A stretch of DNA of 64,000 bases from Magicicada septendecula (GCA_034769895.1 CM068370.1:38157031-38221030); one strand, 5' to 3'. Shown: positions 22,361 to 33,190, counted from the first letter of the stretch. Translations and numbers: made by a program. The notes: generated by a model from the letters alone, not told the origin.

Positions 22361-23113
22361 CAGGGGCGTATTTACAGGGGGGGGGGCGAAAAGACCGGAC
22401 CAATTTAGTTAATATCTTATTTTTAAGGATATTTTATTATTTTATTTCGGTACGCTAATATAGTAGTAAGTCTTTTAAATATAAAACAGTATTATTACAC
22501 AGCATTTGTGGATACGTTTGAAATATGAAATATAGGAAATTCAATTCAGTCGATAAGTATCTTATAAACAATGTTTCAATATCGCGTGTTTTTTATTGCG
22601 TTACCACCGTTTACTTAATGGTATTGATATCAGGAAGTTATTAGACTTTTTAATCATCATTATCATCTTCAAGGAATAAACCAAGGATGGTTTTTCCGAT
22701 CTCAAATAGGCAAACTCTAGAACTGGTCACTCCAGCGCTCCCTCGGACGTCCCACACCTCTCCGTCCCCTCTGCTTATAGTTCCATAGTTGTTTGGGGAT
22801 GCGGCAGTCATCCATTCGGCAAAGATGTACCCACCAATTCATCTGATACTGGGCGATCCTGTCGAGTATGCTCATAATATTCAGTTCCTGCCGTATATCT
22901 GTGTTTCTTCTATGATCATGGAGAGTATACCCTGCCACGTGCCTGAGAAATCTCATTTCAGCCACTTGGATGCGACTGGCCTGGCCTTTCGTGAAAGTCA
23001 CACGTTTTTCAACCACTTTAAACATATTAATGTTGATTAGTCTTAACTTATGTTTCCTTTTGTACGAAACCGACTTGACCGGACCCCCCGACCAAATGCT
23101 GGATATGCCACTG
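22361..23113. mobile_element. hAT-type MITE, copy 2, split by a LINE
   Basis: Starts CAGGGGCGTATTTAC and ends GCCACTG, so the termini are inverted versions of CAGTGGCGTAT. It is flanked by the 8-bp duplication GAGAAATC (22353-22360 and 23114-23121). A CAG-type terminus plus 8-bp duplication is the hAT signature. No transposase is encoded. The middle is interrupted by a LINE at about 22651-23005; the two halves match copy 1 without the insert. Confidence 0.75.
22651..23025 (-). mobile_element. Nested LINE 3' end (group 2)
   Basis: The minus-strand frame 23025-22717 encodes FTKGQASRIQVAEMRFLRH, VAGYTLHDHRRNTDIRQEL, NWWVHLCRMDDCRIPKQLW and GRRGVGRPRERWSDQF, a clean group 2 C-terminus with no stop. 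The first few codons come from the host MITE. The 3' tail is ATC-rich (ATCATCATTATCATC on the plus strand). Confidence 0.8.
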
Positions 23114-23121
23114 GAGAAATC

Positions 23122-24032
23122 TAAGGAAACAGTGAGATGTCACACCAGACGGACACTCAGGGAAAGGAAAATCCTCGTATTCCGGGCACGCCGGATACGA
23201 GGATTAATCGTTTATTCTGATTAACGATCTCTCCCCACATTGTACGATAACAGTAAACGTAGTTGACGAGGAAATTTTGCATAACGTCTGATAGCTGCTA
23301 CACGCCTGTTAGCGAAAACAATATTCGTGATTAATTCACATGAATAAGTGTTATCGCGAACAATAGTTAAGTTGTACAAATTGCACTGTTATTTCCACGT
23401 TTCTAGCAATTATTGCCAGCAGCTTGTTTGTCTGTGATGAATACTGCACCACGTTTCTCCAGTTAAAACTGATAGTTTTGTTTGTTTTGATTGCTTCGAT
23501 CGTCAGGAAACAATAAGACACTTCTCTCGACAACGACGGCTACGTCCTGTCCTGTCGGTTTCTGCAATAATCGCGTCGCCTTAAAAGGCGATTTTGCGAT
23601 TAAAAACTTTAGTAAAAACGTCGTTACATGACGGCCGGTTTTCAGCGGAGCTTGTAAATCTTGTCCAATCACTGACTTAGAATTAGCCGTTTTAGTATTA
23701 TTGTGTACTGCGCTGCACGCAAGTCGTTAGCGGATTCTAAACACGTTGTCACGGGACGTAGTTCAGTAATAGGCCTACATGTGGTTTTCTCCGCTGGTAG
23801 TTACCAGATGGTGAACACGGACGATTTTTTAAAATAAAATCGGTTGTACTCTTAATGTAAGAGAAACCAGTCTTTCACTTTCCCCGAAACAAAACGTTGT
23901 AAATACATCACTCGTATCTAAGTTCTAAGTCGTACAACGTTCTAAGTTGTATAAACTAAATTTTTACAGCAAATTGAAAAAAGAAAATTTCAAATTGCAC
24001 CAATAACGGTTCAAAAATATTAGTACTGTACA
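23122..24032. other. Unassigned sequence with a small hairpin
   Basis: A near-perfect inverted repeat with about 16-bp arms (AATCCTCGTATTCCGG and its complement) lies at about 23168-23203. Otherwise nothing is recognised. Confidence 0.4.
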
Positions 24033-24040
24033 ATCACTAG

Positions 24041-24434
24041 TAGGACGACTGGACCGGATGCCCCACAGACGGTCGAAAAAAGTTGACTAATTTTGGTTAT
24101 CTAGAAATATTTAGAATAATTTTTCAGCTGTGTAGGTTAATATAGTAGTAACTCTTTTTCAAATATAAAAACAGGTTTGCTACACAGCATTTGCGTAGGC
24201 CTGTACGTTTGAAACATGAAATATAGAAAAATCAATTAATTCAATAAGTACCTTCTAAACGATATTCCAATAACACTTGTTTTTGTTGCTTATTTTCATG
24301 GAATTAATTTCAGGATATTATCACAACGTTTTTTAACCACTTTTAAGACAGTAATGTTAGTTAGTCTTCACTTTTTTGTATGAATCCGACTCGAGCGGAC
24401 CCCCCCCCCAGACAAAATTCTAGACACGCCACTG
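24041..24434. mobile_element. hAT-type MITE, copy 3
   Basis: Interior matches copies 1 and 2. The right end is CTAGACACGCCACTG. The copy is bounded by perfect 8-bp repeats ATCACTAG at 24033-24040 and 24435-24442. The left terminal inverted repeat is missing or rearranged (starts TAGGACGACTGG), so transposition from an end-defective copy or later damage is implied. Confidence 0.7.
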
Positions 24435-24455
24435 ATCACTAGGCATCTTTAATAA

Positions 24456-24782
24456 TTGTTTGTTGTTGTTGTTATTCTTCTTCTTCTCCGGCTCTACAGC
24501 CCTTGGTGGGCCTTGGCCTTCTCAACAATCCGCCTCCAGTCATCTCTATCCGCCACTCTCTCTCTCTCTCCATCCTCGAACTCCCAACTTCATCAGATCT
24601 TTCAACACCTCATCCAACCATCTGATCCTTGGCCGTCCCCTTCGTCTTCCGCAATAGAGTCTTCCCTGCATCATTCTCTTATTCGTTCTGTCCTCTTCCA
24701 TTCTCTCCACATGCCCCAACCATCTTATCCTCTGTGACTTCATAAATTTTACAAGGTCCCTCTCATGCATCAGTTGTTGCAA
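24456..24782 (-). mobile_element. 5'-truncated LINE 3' end (group 4)
   Basis: The minus strand encodes RDLVKFMKSQRIRWLGHVER, NKRMMQGRLYCGRRRGRPRI and RWLDEVLKDLMKLGVRGW, and past a frame change RDDWRRIVEKAKAHQGL followed by a stop and a GAAGAAGAATAACAACAAC tail. This is the usual end of an insect LINE ORF2. The relative at 48.4 kb has a strongly expanded GAA tail. Confidence 0.75.
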
Positions 24783-24795
24783 TAAACGTTTGTTA

Positions 24796-25067
24796 AAAAT
24801 AAACCTCCGCTCAACAGTCCGTTGAGGACCAAGGCGTACCGCGCGGCTTTTTTTTTTGTGTTAGTGTGACGGTGTATGGCTAGTACTACGCGCCACCAGC
24901 CGCTAGTTGCGGTATTCACAGCCAGGAGGCGGCGCTGTTATCTCAGCGCCTACTCAGTTTGCCTCGCGACGCTGAGTGCACGCAGTACGGAACCTCCGCC
25001 GGGAATTGAACCCGGGACCACGAGCGCATCAATCGCCCGCGTTAGCCACTAGACCACCTGGAGGCTC
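24796..25067 (-). mobile_element. tRNA-derived SINE with 14-bp target duplication
   Basis: On the minus strand the head begins CCTCCAGGTGGTCTAGTGG, with an A-box (TGGTCTAGTGG) and a B-box (GGTTCAATTCC) in a tRNA-like arrangement, CCTCC/GGAGG acting as acceptor pairing. Flanked by ATAAACGTTTGTTA at 24782-24795 and 25068-25081. The body contains a T-rich tract and a GC-rich region. Pol III transcription from the internal boxes is expected for this class. Confidence 0.82.
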
Positions 25068-25081
25068 ATAAACGTTTGTTA

Positions 25082-25516
25082 CCTATGTTAAATAACATTT
25101 TAACCTTTACATATTTTCTTAAAATCCGTGACATTTTAAAACGAAGTAGGCTATATTTGATGTAGTAGACACATCAAATGATTTTAAACGGCAAACAGAG
25201 TTAAAAACCGTCAAGAGTTATAATTATTTGAAACTGATGTGTCGATTAAACGTGAGCGATGATATAGCAATAGGCTGTATAGCGACAATAAAATGTGCAT
25301 ATTTAGTGTAAGTAGTAAATAAATAGTGTAATAGTAAATAGTACATATTTAATGTACGTTTTTATTTCTGACGAAGTGGCGGCCGTGTTTTGCCTTTTGT
25401 GTTTATATTTGATGTGATCGACGGCTGCAGACGCTTTCAAACCAGAAACGTGGTTTTGAGAAACTTACAGCGGCGGCAAAGCCACTTCTGGTGGAAGTAA
25501 TCAGACGATCGACTAA
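25082..25516. other. Unassigned AT-rich sequence
   Basis: A CTGACGA string at about 25372 resembles a hammerhead core start but no GAAA partner follows. No gene seen. Confidence 0.3.
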
Positions 25517-26354
25517 AGTCTGTAAAATGAACGGTGGCGGTTGGGACAGGCCAGACCGACTCGCACGCGGCGGATTATACCTGGTCCTTGTATGTGGCCG
25601 CCGTGACTCACATACTGGACACTTCTAAGACCAAGAGCATTTTTTTATTGTGCTACAAAATTTGCAGAACCGTTATAGTTTTTGAATTCTGCGCAAAATT
25701 CTAAGAAAAAATTATACCAAACAACAACTATCAACAAGCAATCACTGTCCTATAATATATTCTCAAAATAATTTTAAAAATTATTAGGCCTATAGGTTTC
25801 TTTGCTATGACGATAAATGTCATACAAGGAAAGGTTAAAGCTATTATTACTAAGATTAGACTATTCGTAACATGAATAATTTCGGCTGTAGGAAGTAGGA
25901 TTTATTGTTACTTATGTAGACCTATATATAATAGTATGTACCTATGTCTAATTTGTGTACGTACATATTTAGTTATTTATATTTTACTGACGATTACCAT
26001 GTATATTATTGTATGAATACGAAAGAATAAAATTTGAATTTGAGTGTATTTTATTTTTAGAATTTTTCAAATCAACATTAGTCGCTTGATCAGGTTTTTA
26101 TAGTGTTGAAAACAGAGATTTCCCGCAATCATGACGTGTTTAGACTCATTTTTCTTCAAATTTCGTGGAGGTTACAAAAACGGTAATTTAATTTGGCATT
26201 AAAATCAAATTTAAAAAGTTGTAATTATGTAGTGGATGGCACACTTTGCGAATCATACCTGTGGCGCGCCGGTCGGCTGTGAGTGTGCGTGCGTCAGTGA
26301 GGGCACCTTAGGTAGTCTGGCCGGTCCCAACCGCCACCGTTCATTTTACAGACT
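25517..26354. repeat. Inverted repeat pair of about 39 bp bounding 0.84 kb
   Basis: AGTCTGTAAAATGAACGG followed by TGGCGGTTGGGACAGGCC at 25517-25555 recurs in reverse complement at 26316-26354. The two arms face each other like terminal inverted repeats. The interior is AT-rich and non-coding and no clear target duplication is seen, so the element class is undecided. Confidence 0.5.
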
Positions 26355-27103
26355 GTATATCATCGCTGATAACCACTAAACTCACGTGTACAAAACGAAT
26401 CGCTCGCAGGCATTCCAAAGCGATAAACGGAAGGACATCGCCTGTATTCTCGCATGTTTTGTTTTAGTTTCTCGAATTGATTTCCATGGGTCGAATGAAT
26501 TAAAAGGAATTTCTCGAATTCATGTGAACGAGTTTTCATATGAAAAATATTGTTATCTGTGAAGATTTATTATTTTTTACTTCCGAAAAAAATCATGTTC
26601 GAGATAAGGGCTGATTATCACTGTACTAGCCTCAAAACATGAAGAAAAACCATTTTCCGAAAAGTGTCTGTGTGTCTATGTGTAGAATTTTTCTATGGCG
26701 AACGATACCTGCCGCAAATTCAAACAGAATCAAATAATTTTTTGCGTGTATGTCCGAGTTGTAGAGGATTCAAGGCCCATTGATTTTGATGAAGATCGGT
26801 TAAGGGAAAGAGGTAGTTTACCTGCAACGTTTTACGTTTTAACAAGAGTAAAGTACTTAATTTTTATAAATAAAGTAGGCCTATCCTGAAAAGAAGGTCA
26901 TGCTAATAATAAAGAAAGGTAGATGAAATATCTATAAATAAAAAGGGTAGTTGAAGGGGAGAGGGTAATTTCCTATAAATGAAAATTACAGATGAAGGGG
27001 AGGGGATAATTTTTTATATGTGTACTACGTTATCGGGAACAAAGAAGTAATTTGTTGTTAAAATTCCTTCCCGGGGTGTTTGGCCGTGATGTTTTCTGCA
27101 AAA
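26355..27103. other. Unassigned sequence
   Basis: A plus-strand frame at 26695-26889 (64 codons) has no recognisable domain. Nothing else noted. Confidence 0.3.
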
Positions 27104-27144
27104 CCAGACGTTTCGGCAGTGCCATCGACTGCTATCATCAGTGA
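27104..27144 (-). ncRNA. Hammerhead-like ribozyme motif
   Basis: Minus strand: CTGATGA, then UA, stem II GCAGU/ACUGC (5 bp, loop CGAUGGC), then C, GAAA and stem III AC/GU with C17. Stem I is about 3 bp (UCA/UGG). Only one copy is seen here. Confidence 0.6.
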
Positions 27145-28006
27145 AAATTGAGTGCACTAACGTGAGGTTACCTTAGTAACCACAGTACTGTGGTTAAGAT
27201 TGAAGCAAGAAGTAGAAAGAAGTAGTTTCTATGGAAATATTTCATTTCGAAAATGACTTTTAATTATAAATCTTAGAACATGGAAGTCATGTATGGTTCT
27301 CCACACAGATTTTTACTGTTAAAATAAAGCCAGAACTGTTATACTAACATAACTGCACTTTGCAGATAGGTATATTGCGCTCAGTTGTGTGAGGTCGCGC
27401 GCGCGCGTGTGAGTTGGTGCGTGTAAAATACATATTTTGTTTTACATAAATAACCTTAGTAATGTCAGTCAGTCAGCCGTCGTTGTCGTGTACTGGCAAG
27501 TCGAGGCGTTAGAAAATGTCAAGGTAGAGGACACACATACGCACAAGAAGGCGTGGGACAGCACGAAGTATTAATAAACACGAACCGACTGCGAGGTAAC
27601 CGGTCATTTCCAATCTGATTCGCAGTCACCTGACTTAAGACAACCGAGAGAGATTTCATAGCCGATTCGGCACACGTGCGGAGCACGCAGGAAGAGCAGC
27701 GAGCTCGCTGCGTGCACAATGAGAGTAAAGGTGAAGCACGATCCTCCTCGTAAAGGGTCGTAACAATGATGACGAACAAATAAACGATGCCATTGCGGCA
27801 CAATTATGTAAATCAGTATTGTTAACCGCATTACAAGTACCACACTATAGGCGACGTACCGGGTATAGTATAATTGTGTAAATCTACCACGAATTATTGG
27901 GAAAAATTATTTTTAAATACACTGTGTAGGCTATACACACTTTAAATCAACGTACGGTTAAGAAGACACGTAGCTTTTATTTTATGAGGTAAACAAGGTT
28001 GAATAT
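27145..28006. other. Unassigned sequence
   Basis: Includes a CGCGCGCG tract near 27400. Minus-strand open frames at 27519-27843 show no recognisable domain. Confidence 0.3.
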
Positions 28007-28014
28007 TGTAGCCC

Positions 28015-28736
28015 AGTGGTTCCCAAACTTTTCAGTCCGCGGACCCCCCCTCCCAAAACAAATTAAAAATTTCACGGACCCCGTCAGAGTTCTGAAATAA
28101 AACAAACAGTAAATATGATACAAACTCTTACATTTAAATTAAAATGTATTAAAATAAAATTTCTCTTAACTTGCGTAATTATAATATTAATTGTATCAAA
28201 TAGAGTTTAATGTGAACAATGACTGATAATATGATAGTTTGGGTGTAATGTCTGATAATTTCAATATTAAGTCTTTAAGTTCCGGTTGCGTAACCAGCGT
28301 TGCCAACCTCGGCTCTTTCTTTCCAGCCACTCGTGTCGAATTCCAGCTACTTAGGGGTAAAACCAGCTACACGGGAAAACGTTTTGCTTAGATATAGTGC
28401 TTATACGTGGACTAAAACAGCGCAAGCAGTTCTGCGTTGATGCGGCGCTCTAGTCAGTTCGACTGGCAAACAGGTCTGCTACACAACATGATTTAAAGAT
28501 ATTATTAAAACCATTGGTTTCAAATTACTTTTACAATTTCTATTAGTTTGAACCCCCAAAAATATAATTCTGGAGTCTTCTACTAATTGCTTTAAGATTC
28601 TAAAATTTAGATATTAGAGTATAAAAAATCGGAGAAAATTACGGTATATCTTATTTTTTCTTAACAGTGTCCGCGGCCCCCCTGAAACATTGTGGCGCCG
28701 CCTAAGGGTCCGCAGACCCCGCTTTTGGAACCACTG
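28015..28736. mobile_element. Non-autonomous hAT-type element (722 bp)
   Basis: Termini are CAGTGGTTCCCAAAC and the inverse TTTGGAACCACTG, followed inward by the C-rich CCGCGGACCCCC block typical of a widespread animal hAT family. Flanked by 8-bp TTGTAGCC (28007-28014) and CTGTAGCC (28737-28744), one mismatch. No transposase frame. The interior is AT-rich. Confidence 0.85.
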
Positions 28737-28744
28737 CTGTAGCC

Positions 28745-29093
28745 TATAAATGACACTGCCATTGTATTTTAAGACATAAAGCGAAGAGACCGTATTGAAA
28801 GTGAGAAAATATCAAACAAAAGCAAATATATTAATTAAAAAAAAAGATATAATTGTTGAAATATGATTTAGAGACTCCACCCCTGTATCGTAATATTATA
28901 GGGAAACACGATGAAGGGATACACGTCCATTAATTAACAATATTGATTATTAACTCGTTAGGCACTAGGTGAATCATATTACTACAAAGGTTTTAAAGAC
29001 AAAAAAAAAATACTTGGTAGTTCCACAATTTATTCTTAATCTCTGACAATTGTTTCAGCCTATTAGACTATTTTCAAAGAGCTTCTAAGAAAC
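28745..29093. other. Unassigned AT-rich sequence
   Basis: No gene or repeat recognised. Confidence 0.3.
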
Positions 29094-29175
29094 AACTTAT
29101 TCTTTAATTAAGAAAGTTGTGTTAGTGGTTATAATCACAGACAGAATTATCACTGACGCACACCACTCTAGAAAA

Positions 29176-29231
29176 ATTTATTCCTATTAGCGCTTTCAAG
29201 CTTCACAGCTCATCGTCAGATCGGAAATAAC
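29176..29231 (-). ncRNA. Hammerhead-like ribozyme motif (left arm)
   Basis: Minus strand: CTGACGA, U, stem II GAGCU/AGCUU with GUGA loop, GAA, stem III AGC/GCU, A17. Stem I CCGAU against AUAGG is one base from perfect pairing. Confidence 0.75.
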
Positions 29232-29404
29232 AATTCGTAAACAAGCTAATAAGTTAAATATCCTCGTAAGCAACCTATAAGTTAAATGTCCTCGTAAACA
29301 AGCAATAAGTTAAGTATAGGAGATTTAACTTATAGCTTGTTTATGAAAATGTGTACAGGCGGTAGAACAAGTGGGGGTATGAAAAAGTTGTTTGTCCTAT
29401 TATT

Positions 29405-29459
29405 GTTATTTCCGATCTGACGATGAGCTGTGAAGCTTGAAAACGCTAATCGGAATAAC
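29405..29459 (+). ncRNA. Hammerhead-like ribozyme motif (right arm)
   Basis: Stem I is unusually long: GUUAUUUCCGAU pairs with AUCGGAAUAAC, with one bulged U. CTGACGA (29417-29423), U, stem II GAGCU/AGCUU with GUGA loop, GAA, stem III AAC/GCU (one mismatch), A17 at 29448. Best-formed stem I in the window. Confidence 0.8.
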
Positions 29460-29511
29460 TTTTCTATAGTGGTGTGCAACAGTGTTAATTCTGTTTGAAC
29501 TTATTCTTTAA

Positions 29512-29853
29512 GCGTGGTAATAATTTTACGTTTAGTGGCTCCTCGATAAATTGTATTTCTGCTAAATTGTCTTCATTGTCGATTATAACGCCTTCAATAC
29601 AGTCAAATCTAAAGTAAAACAGAACGTAAAGGTATATCAGCGAAAATAAATACATCTCAGAATAGATCGAAGATCTATTTATTGAAGAGCTATTGTTTAT
29701 TATTGGGGATAGTTGCGTGGTGTAAGCGGAAGATTTGTTCAGAAAACATCAACAATATTTATGAAACACATCCCAACTTGTTTTTATAGCTACAGCCAGT
29801 CCTTGTAAATATCGACAATACACCCTTACATCATACATCCCTACTACTATTAG

Positions 29854-29854
<1 letters not shown>
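29512..29854. other. Unassigned AT-rich sequence
   Basis: No gene recognised. Confidence 0.3.

Positions 29855-29945
<91 letters not shown>
29855..29945. repeat. (ACT)n microsatellite
   Basis: About 30 perfect ACT units. A second, degenerate ACT/ACA tract lies at 30325-30416. The 380 bp between them are more complex and may be an insertion into one older microsatellite. Confidence 0.9.
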
Positions 29946-30324
29946 TGTAGTGGGACAGAACTCGCAAGAAAATATCATCGGAATAATGGTGGAGAGCGAA
30001 CACCACTGAGAGCAGGTAGCAGCCTACATAGAGAAGGCAAGAGAAGGAAGCCGAAGATGATCTTGCTAAGGCCGCTGACAGAATAGCAGAAAACAGGTAA
30101 CGTGGACCCGCTGAACGTTTAAAACAGATGAACGTCAACAGGACGAAGTACAAATGGCACCAACTTGAAGTAATGCGAAAGCTGAGTCCCAAGGTGGATC
30201 CATGCCGTGGACAACAGGGTTTGTGGTTTTGGTGGGTGCGAGTCCCACGCACCGTAGGAGTGCGGACCCTCCTGCGGCGAACGTTAGTTTTCCACAGTCT
30301 ACCTCGTAAAAAAAATATTAACAA
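29946..30324. other. Complex sequence between two ACT tracts
   Basis: Contains GGTGCGAGTCCCAC, weakly like a B-box, near 30234. It could be a SINE or MITE insertion, but I cannot define termini or duplications. Confidence 0.3.
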
Positions 30325-30416
30325 AAAACTACTACTACTAATACTACAACAACAACTACTACTACTACAACTACTATACTACTACTGCTAGTACTACAAC
30401 AACTACTACTACTACA
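30325..30416. repeat. Degenerate (ACT/ACA)n tract
   Basis: Imperfect triplet repeats of ACT, ACA and TAC. Confidence 0.7.
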
Positions 30417-30892
30417 TCATTATTTTAGAGAAAGTGGACGTCATCGTCTGAATATATATAGGTACACGACGCTCATTAGAATGCAGTAAACCCGGCGAGA
30501 CCGAAGGAGACTTGCGTTTATAATCTCGTCTTAACGGCCGAGACCGGCATGCTGGACATAACTTTTTGCAAGAAGCGTTTCCGTTACTTCGTGGTATGCA
30601 ACGATAGCGGCGGCATTAGTTTTCAGGGCGCGCCATCGATGAACGGTTTTACAAAAAGCGTATTTAAACTAGTGCGGCTCTATAAATACGGTCCGTATTG
30701 ATGCTTGAAAGGCATTAACGTCATGGTCTCTGCAGCAATTACACACTGTACAGATTGCCATAAAAGAATATACAGTATGTAGGCCTAATAGACTCTAAGC
30801 CTCTACAGTATTATGTATAATTTTTTTAACGGTGGAGGGTAGAGCGAGTATCAGTGAGAAAAAGGTCAATAACACAAATTTTATATTATTTG
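30417..30892. other. Unassigned sequence
   Basis: Nothing recognised. One TAGGCCTA octamer lies near 30781. Confidence 0.3.
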
Positions 30893-30932
30893 TGTCGACG
30901 TTTCGACAATATTTATTGCCATCATCAGGAGG
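30893..30932 (-). ncRNA. Hammerhead-like ribozyme motif
   Basis: Minus strand: CTGATGA, U, stem II GGCAAUA/UAUUGUC (7 bp), GAA, stem III AC/GU, C17. Stem II is the longest in the window; stem I is only about 2 bp. Confidence 0.7.
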
Positions 30933-31025
30933 GCGAGTGCTAGAAAGAGACAAAGCGAGAGAGAAAGAGAGAGGGTGAGAGAGGGGAAAGAGTATGACTA
31001 TCGACATATAGGCCTACATAATTTT

Positions 31026-31185
31026 CAACTTTGCCGTGTTTAATTGCTAAAAACTGCTACCTGTCATGTTCCGGACGAGGCCTTTCAGTGTTTCCACCGT
31101 TTTCAAGTCTTAACGGTGGAAACACTGAAAGGCCTCGTCCGGAACACGACAAGTAGCAGTTTAGCAAGTAAACACGACAAAGTTG
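31026..31185. repeat. Long near-perfect palindrome
   Basis: Arms 31026-31101 and 31112-31185 are inverted with only a few mismatches and a 10-nt loop. CCGGACGAGGCC and CAGTGTTTCCACCGTT are in the arms. The transcript would form a very stable hairpin. Confidence 0.85.
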
Positions 31186-31427
31186 GAATCACAGAGACTG
31201 CTAATTCAAATAACAAGATGAACTATATAATTTTACAATAGGTATATTACTCTGTATAGACTAAGTTCTCGTTAAATATTATTTTACAACCCGGAATCGT
31301 CAACTTGTTTGCTGGCTAAGGCATAACAAGGGTGGTTACCTGACATGTTTGTTTATGTCAAGTTGACGCTTCCAGGTTGTAGATAAGATATATAAAGGGA
31401 TGAAGGTTTCTAGGTAGGTTGTTGTGT

Positions 31428-31469
31428 TCCATCTGAAGATGAACCGATAGGCTTGAAAGCGCTTATGGA
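31428..31469 (+). ncRNA. Hammerhead-like ribozyme motif
   Basis: Stem I UCCAU/AUGGA (5 bp), CTGAAGA (31433-31439), U, stem II GAACC/GGCUU with GAUA loop (one A.C mismatch), GAA, stem III AGC/GCU, U17. Core and stem III match the 29-kb and 53-kb motifs while stem I differs in sequence. Confidence 0.75.
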
Positions 31470-32440
31470 CAGTATAATTGCGTGTGAATGGTTCCAATAC
31501 AAATTTAGTAAAAATTAGACTTAACTACTAAATTGTGTTTATCTTTTAAATATTTTATTCAATGATGCCTGGAAGGCTACAATGCATTGGCTGAAAACCA
31601 GCTGGAGATTAAGGATGTTTTAGCTCCTTATTCCCCCCTCCCAAACCAAAATATATGTATGCGTTATGTACTCTCATAAATATGTATGTACGTTCGTATA
31701 AAGTAAGGTAAAACCAAGAATAAGTCTTTGTACGAATTGTTAAAAGCGCGATTGTAGCACAATGGTTGGTTATACGGAAAGCTGAATAATGGGCTGATAG
31801 AAGAGATTAATTTTTCAGACTTCTCTGTGTGCGTAAGAAAACAGTTTGGATAATAGTTGAACGGCGGCCAATGGTAGCTTCTCAGCGGGGCGCGTGTACA
31901 TCGAACCCTGCTGCGAGTCTTATCTGACTTTCAACACTGGTCGCCCAAGACTGACGTATACTCACTGTCACGTAATTAAAATATGTGACATATCAATCCT
32001 GTCTAAAGGGATTGTATTCCCCCTCTTTCACAGATAAACTACCGATTCTGAACAACACCCACACTAGAATAGCCGAGAGTTTTCAGCTACAGTATTTGCT
32101 TTTTGTTTTGTACGAGATACGCTGAACGTACACCGAGAAACTTTGTCTAGCTATCGCTGGATGTTACTGATAGCTTCCTGGAAACTTTGTTGCAATTTAT
32201 GCTGTACAAAACCGACGTGTATATAGTCGGAGTTAACACTGGTCATAATTTATCTCTTACACATAGTAAACATACTTACAGTTAGCATTGGCTGAAAACT
32301 CACAAATAACACAAAACACTGGGTGTTGCAAGGATACAATACCGTATTTAATTTAAATGGTACTTAGTTTGATTAAATTCAGTGATAATTTTTAAATTGT
32401 ATTATTATATAAATAAAAAAAACTTTTCAAGACAATATCC
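31470..32440. other. Unassigned sequence
   Basis: No gene or recognisable element. Confidence 0.3.
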
Positions 32441-33190
32441 AAGAAAATGAAAACTCAATGCCGACAAATCTATGGAACTGACAAATTCAAGTATTTTAGA
32501 GAAGCTATTGAACAGAATGTCTCAGAGAAAGACGCCATTAAAGCACGAGTTATTAAGATGACAGTGGATTACCGTGTAACCAAGGACACATATAACAATA
32601 AATCAATACCCAGTAATGCCAAGCTTAGACATTATTCAACAGTAATTCGCCCGGAAGCACTTTATGCAACTGAGTGTCTGACTCTGAACAAGAAAATTAT
32701 GATGGAAGAACTGGAAGTCACAAAAAGAAAAATATTAAGATAAATCTTGGGATCAATAAATGATGGGAAACAGTACAGAAGACGCCACAATAATGAGCTG
32801 TACAGACGTGTTGAGAAAATCACAGACGTAATTAGAAAAAGAAGAATACTTTCTAAGGACATCTTCAAAGAATGAATCGTGACAGACTAACAGGGAAGCT
32901 TTTTAACTATTTAAAAAAAAGCTCAAAATGTCCAATACGTGGTTCAAAGAAACAGTAAAAGATATAGAAGAACTCCAGATTACTCAAGAAGTCATTGGAC
33001 AACGCTTGGTACTCAAAAAGAAATTAAAAAATGCCCAAGGTTTTCAGGAAAATCCCAAGAAGATGACAGGTGCCATCTGTACTGACGAAAGGAGGACGAG
33101 ACGTCGATGAAGAATGAACTAGGTGTGGGAGAGGAGGAAGAGTGAGAAGAAGAAGGGAGGAGCCAGTTGAACCAAACATACTCCACAGCG
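32441..33190 (+). mobile_element. Degenerate LINE RT C-terminal region
   Basis: Frame 32447-32743 encodes VSEKDAIKARVIKMTVDYRV, SIPSNAKLRHYSTVIRPEAL and YATECLTLNKK, then after a stop ILGSINDGKQYRRRHNNELY, RRVEKITDVIRKRRILSKDI and a WFKE region. Matches a LINE ORF2 C-terminus that differs from the other groups here. At least two stops and one frameshift. Confidence 0.65.

Larger units (their letters stand above)
29108..29497. mobile_element. Head-to-head hammerhead unit pair with 14-bp target duplication
   Basis: Arms 29141-29233 and 29402-29494 are inverted copies of each other, each with a hammerhead-like motif whose 3' side points outward. The whole is bounded by exact 14-bp direct repeats AACTTATTCTTTAA (29094-29107 and 29498-29511). 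The center contains internal repeats of ATAAGTTAA(A/G)T. No ORF. Best explained as one retro-insertion of an inverted PLE-type terminal repeat dimer. Confidence 0.75.

Noticed and set aside
24960-25067. Genuine tRNA gene
   Set aside because: A/B boxes are present, but the sequence continues into a SINE body with target duplications, and the cloverleaf is not well formed.
25372-25400. Hammerhead motif at CTGACGA
   Set aside because: No GAAA box or stem III follows at the right distance.
29749-30324. 191-codon minus-strand frame with a poly-Val tract
   Set aside because: The frame crosses the (ACT)n microsatellite; no domain is seen on either side.
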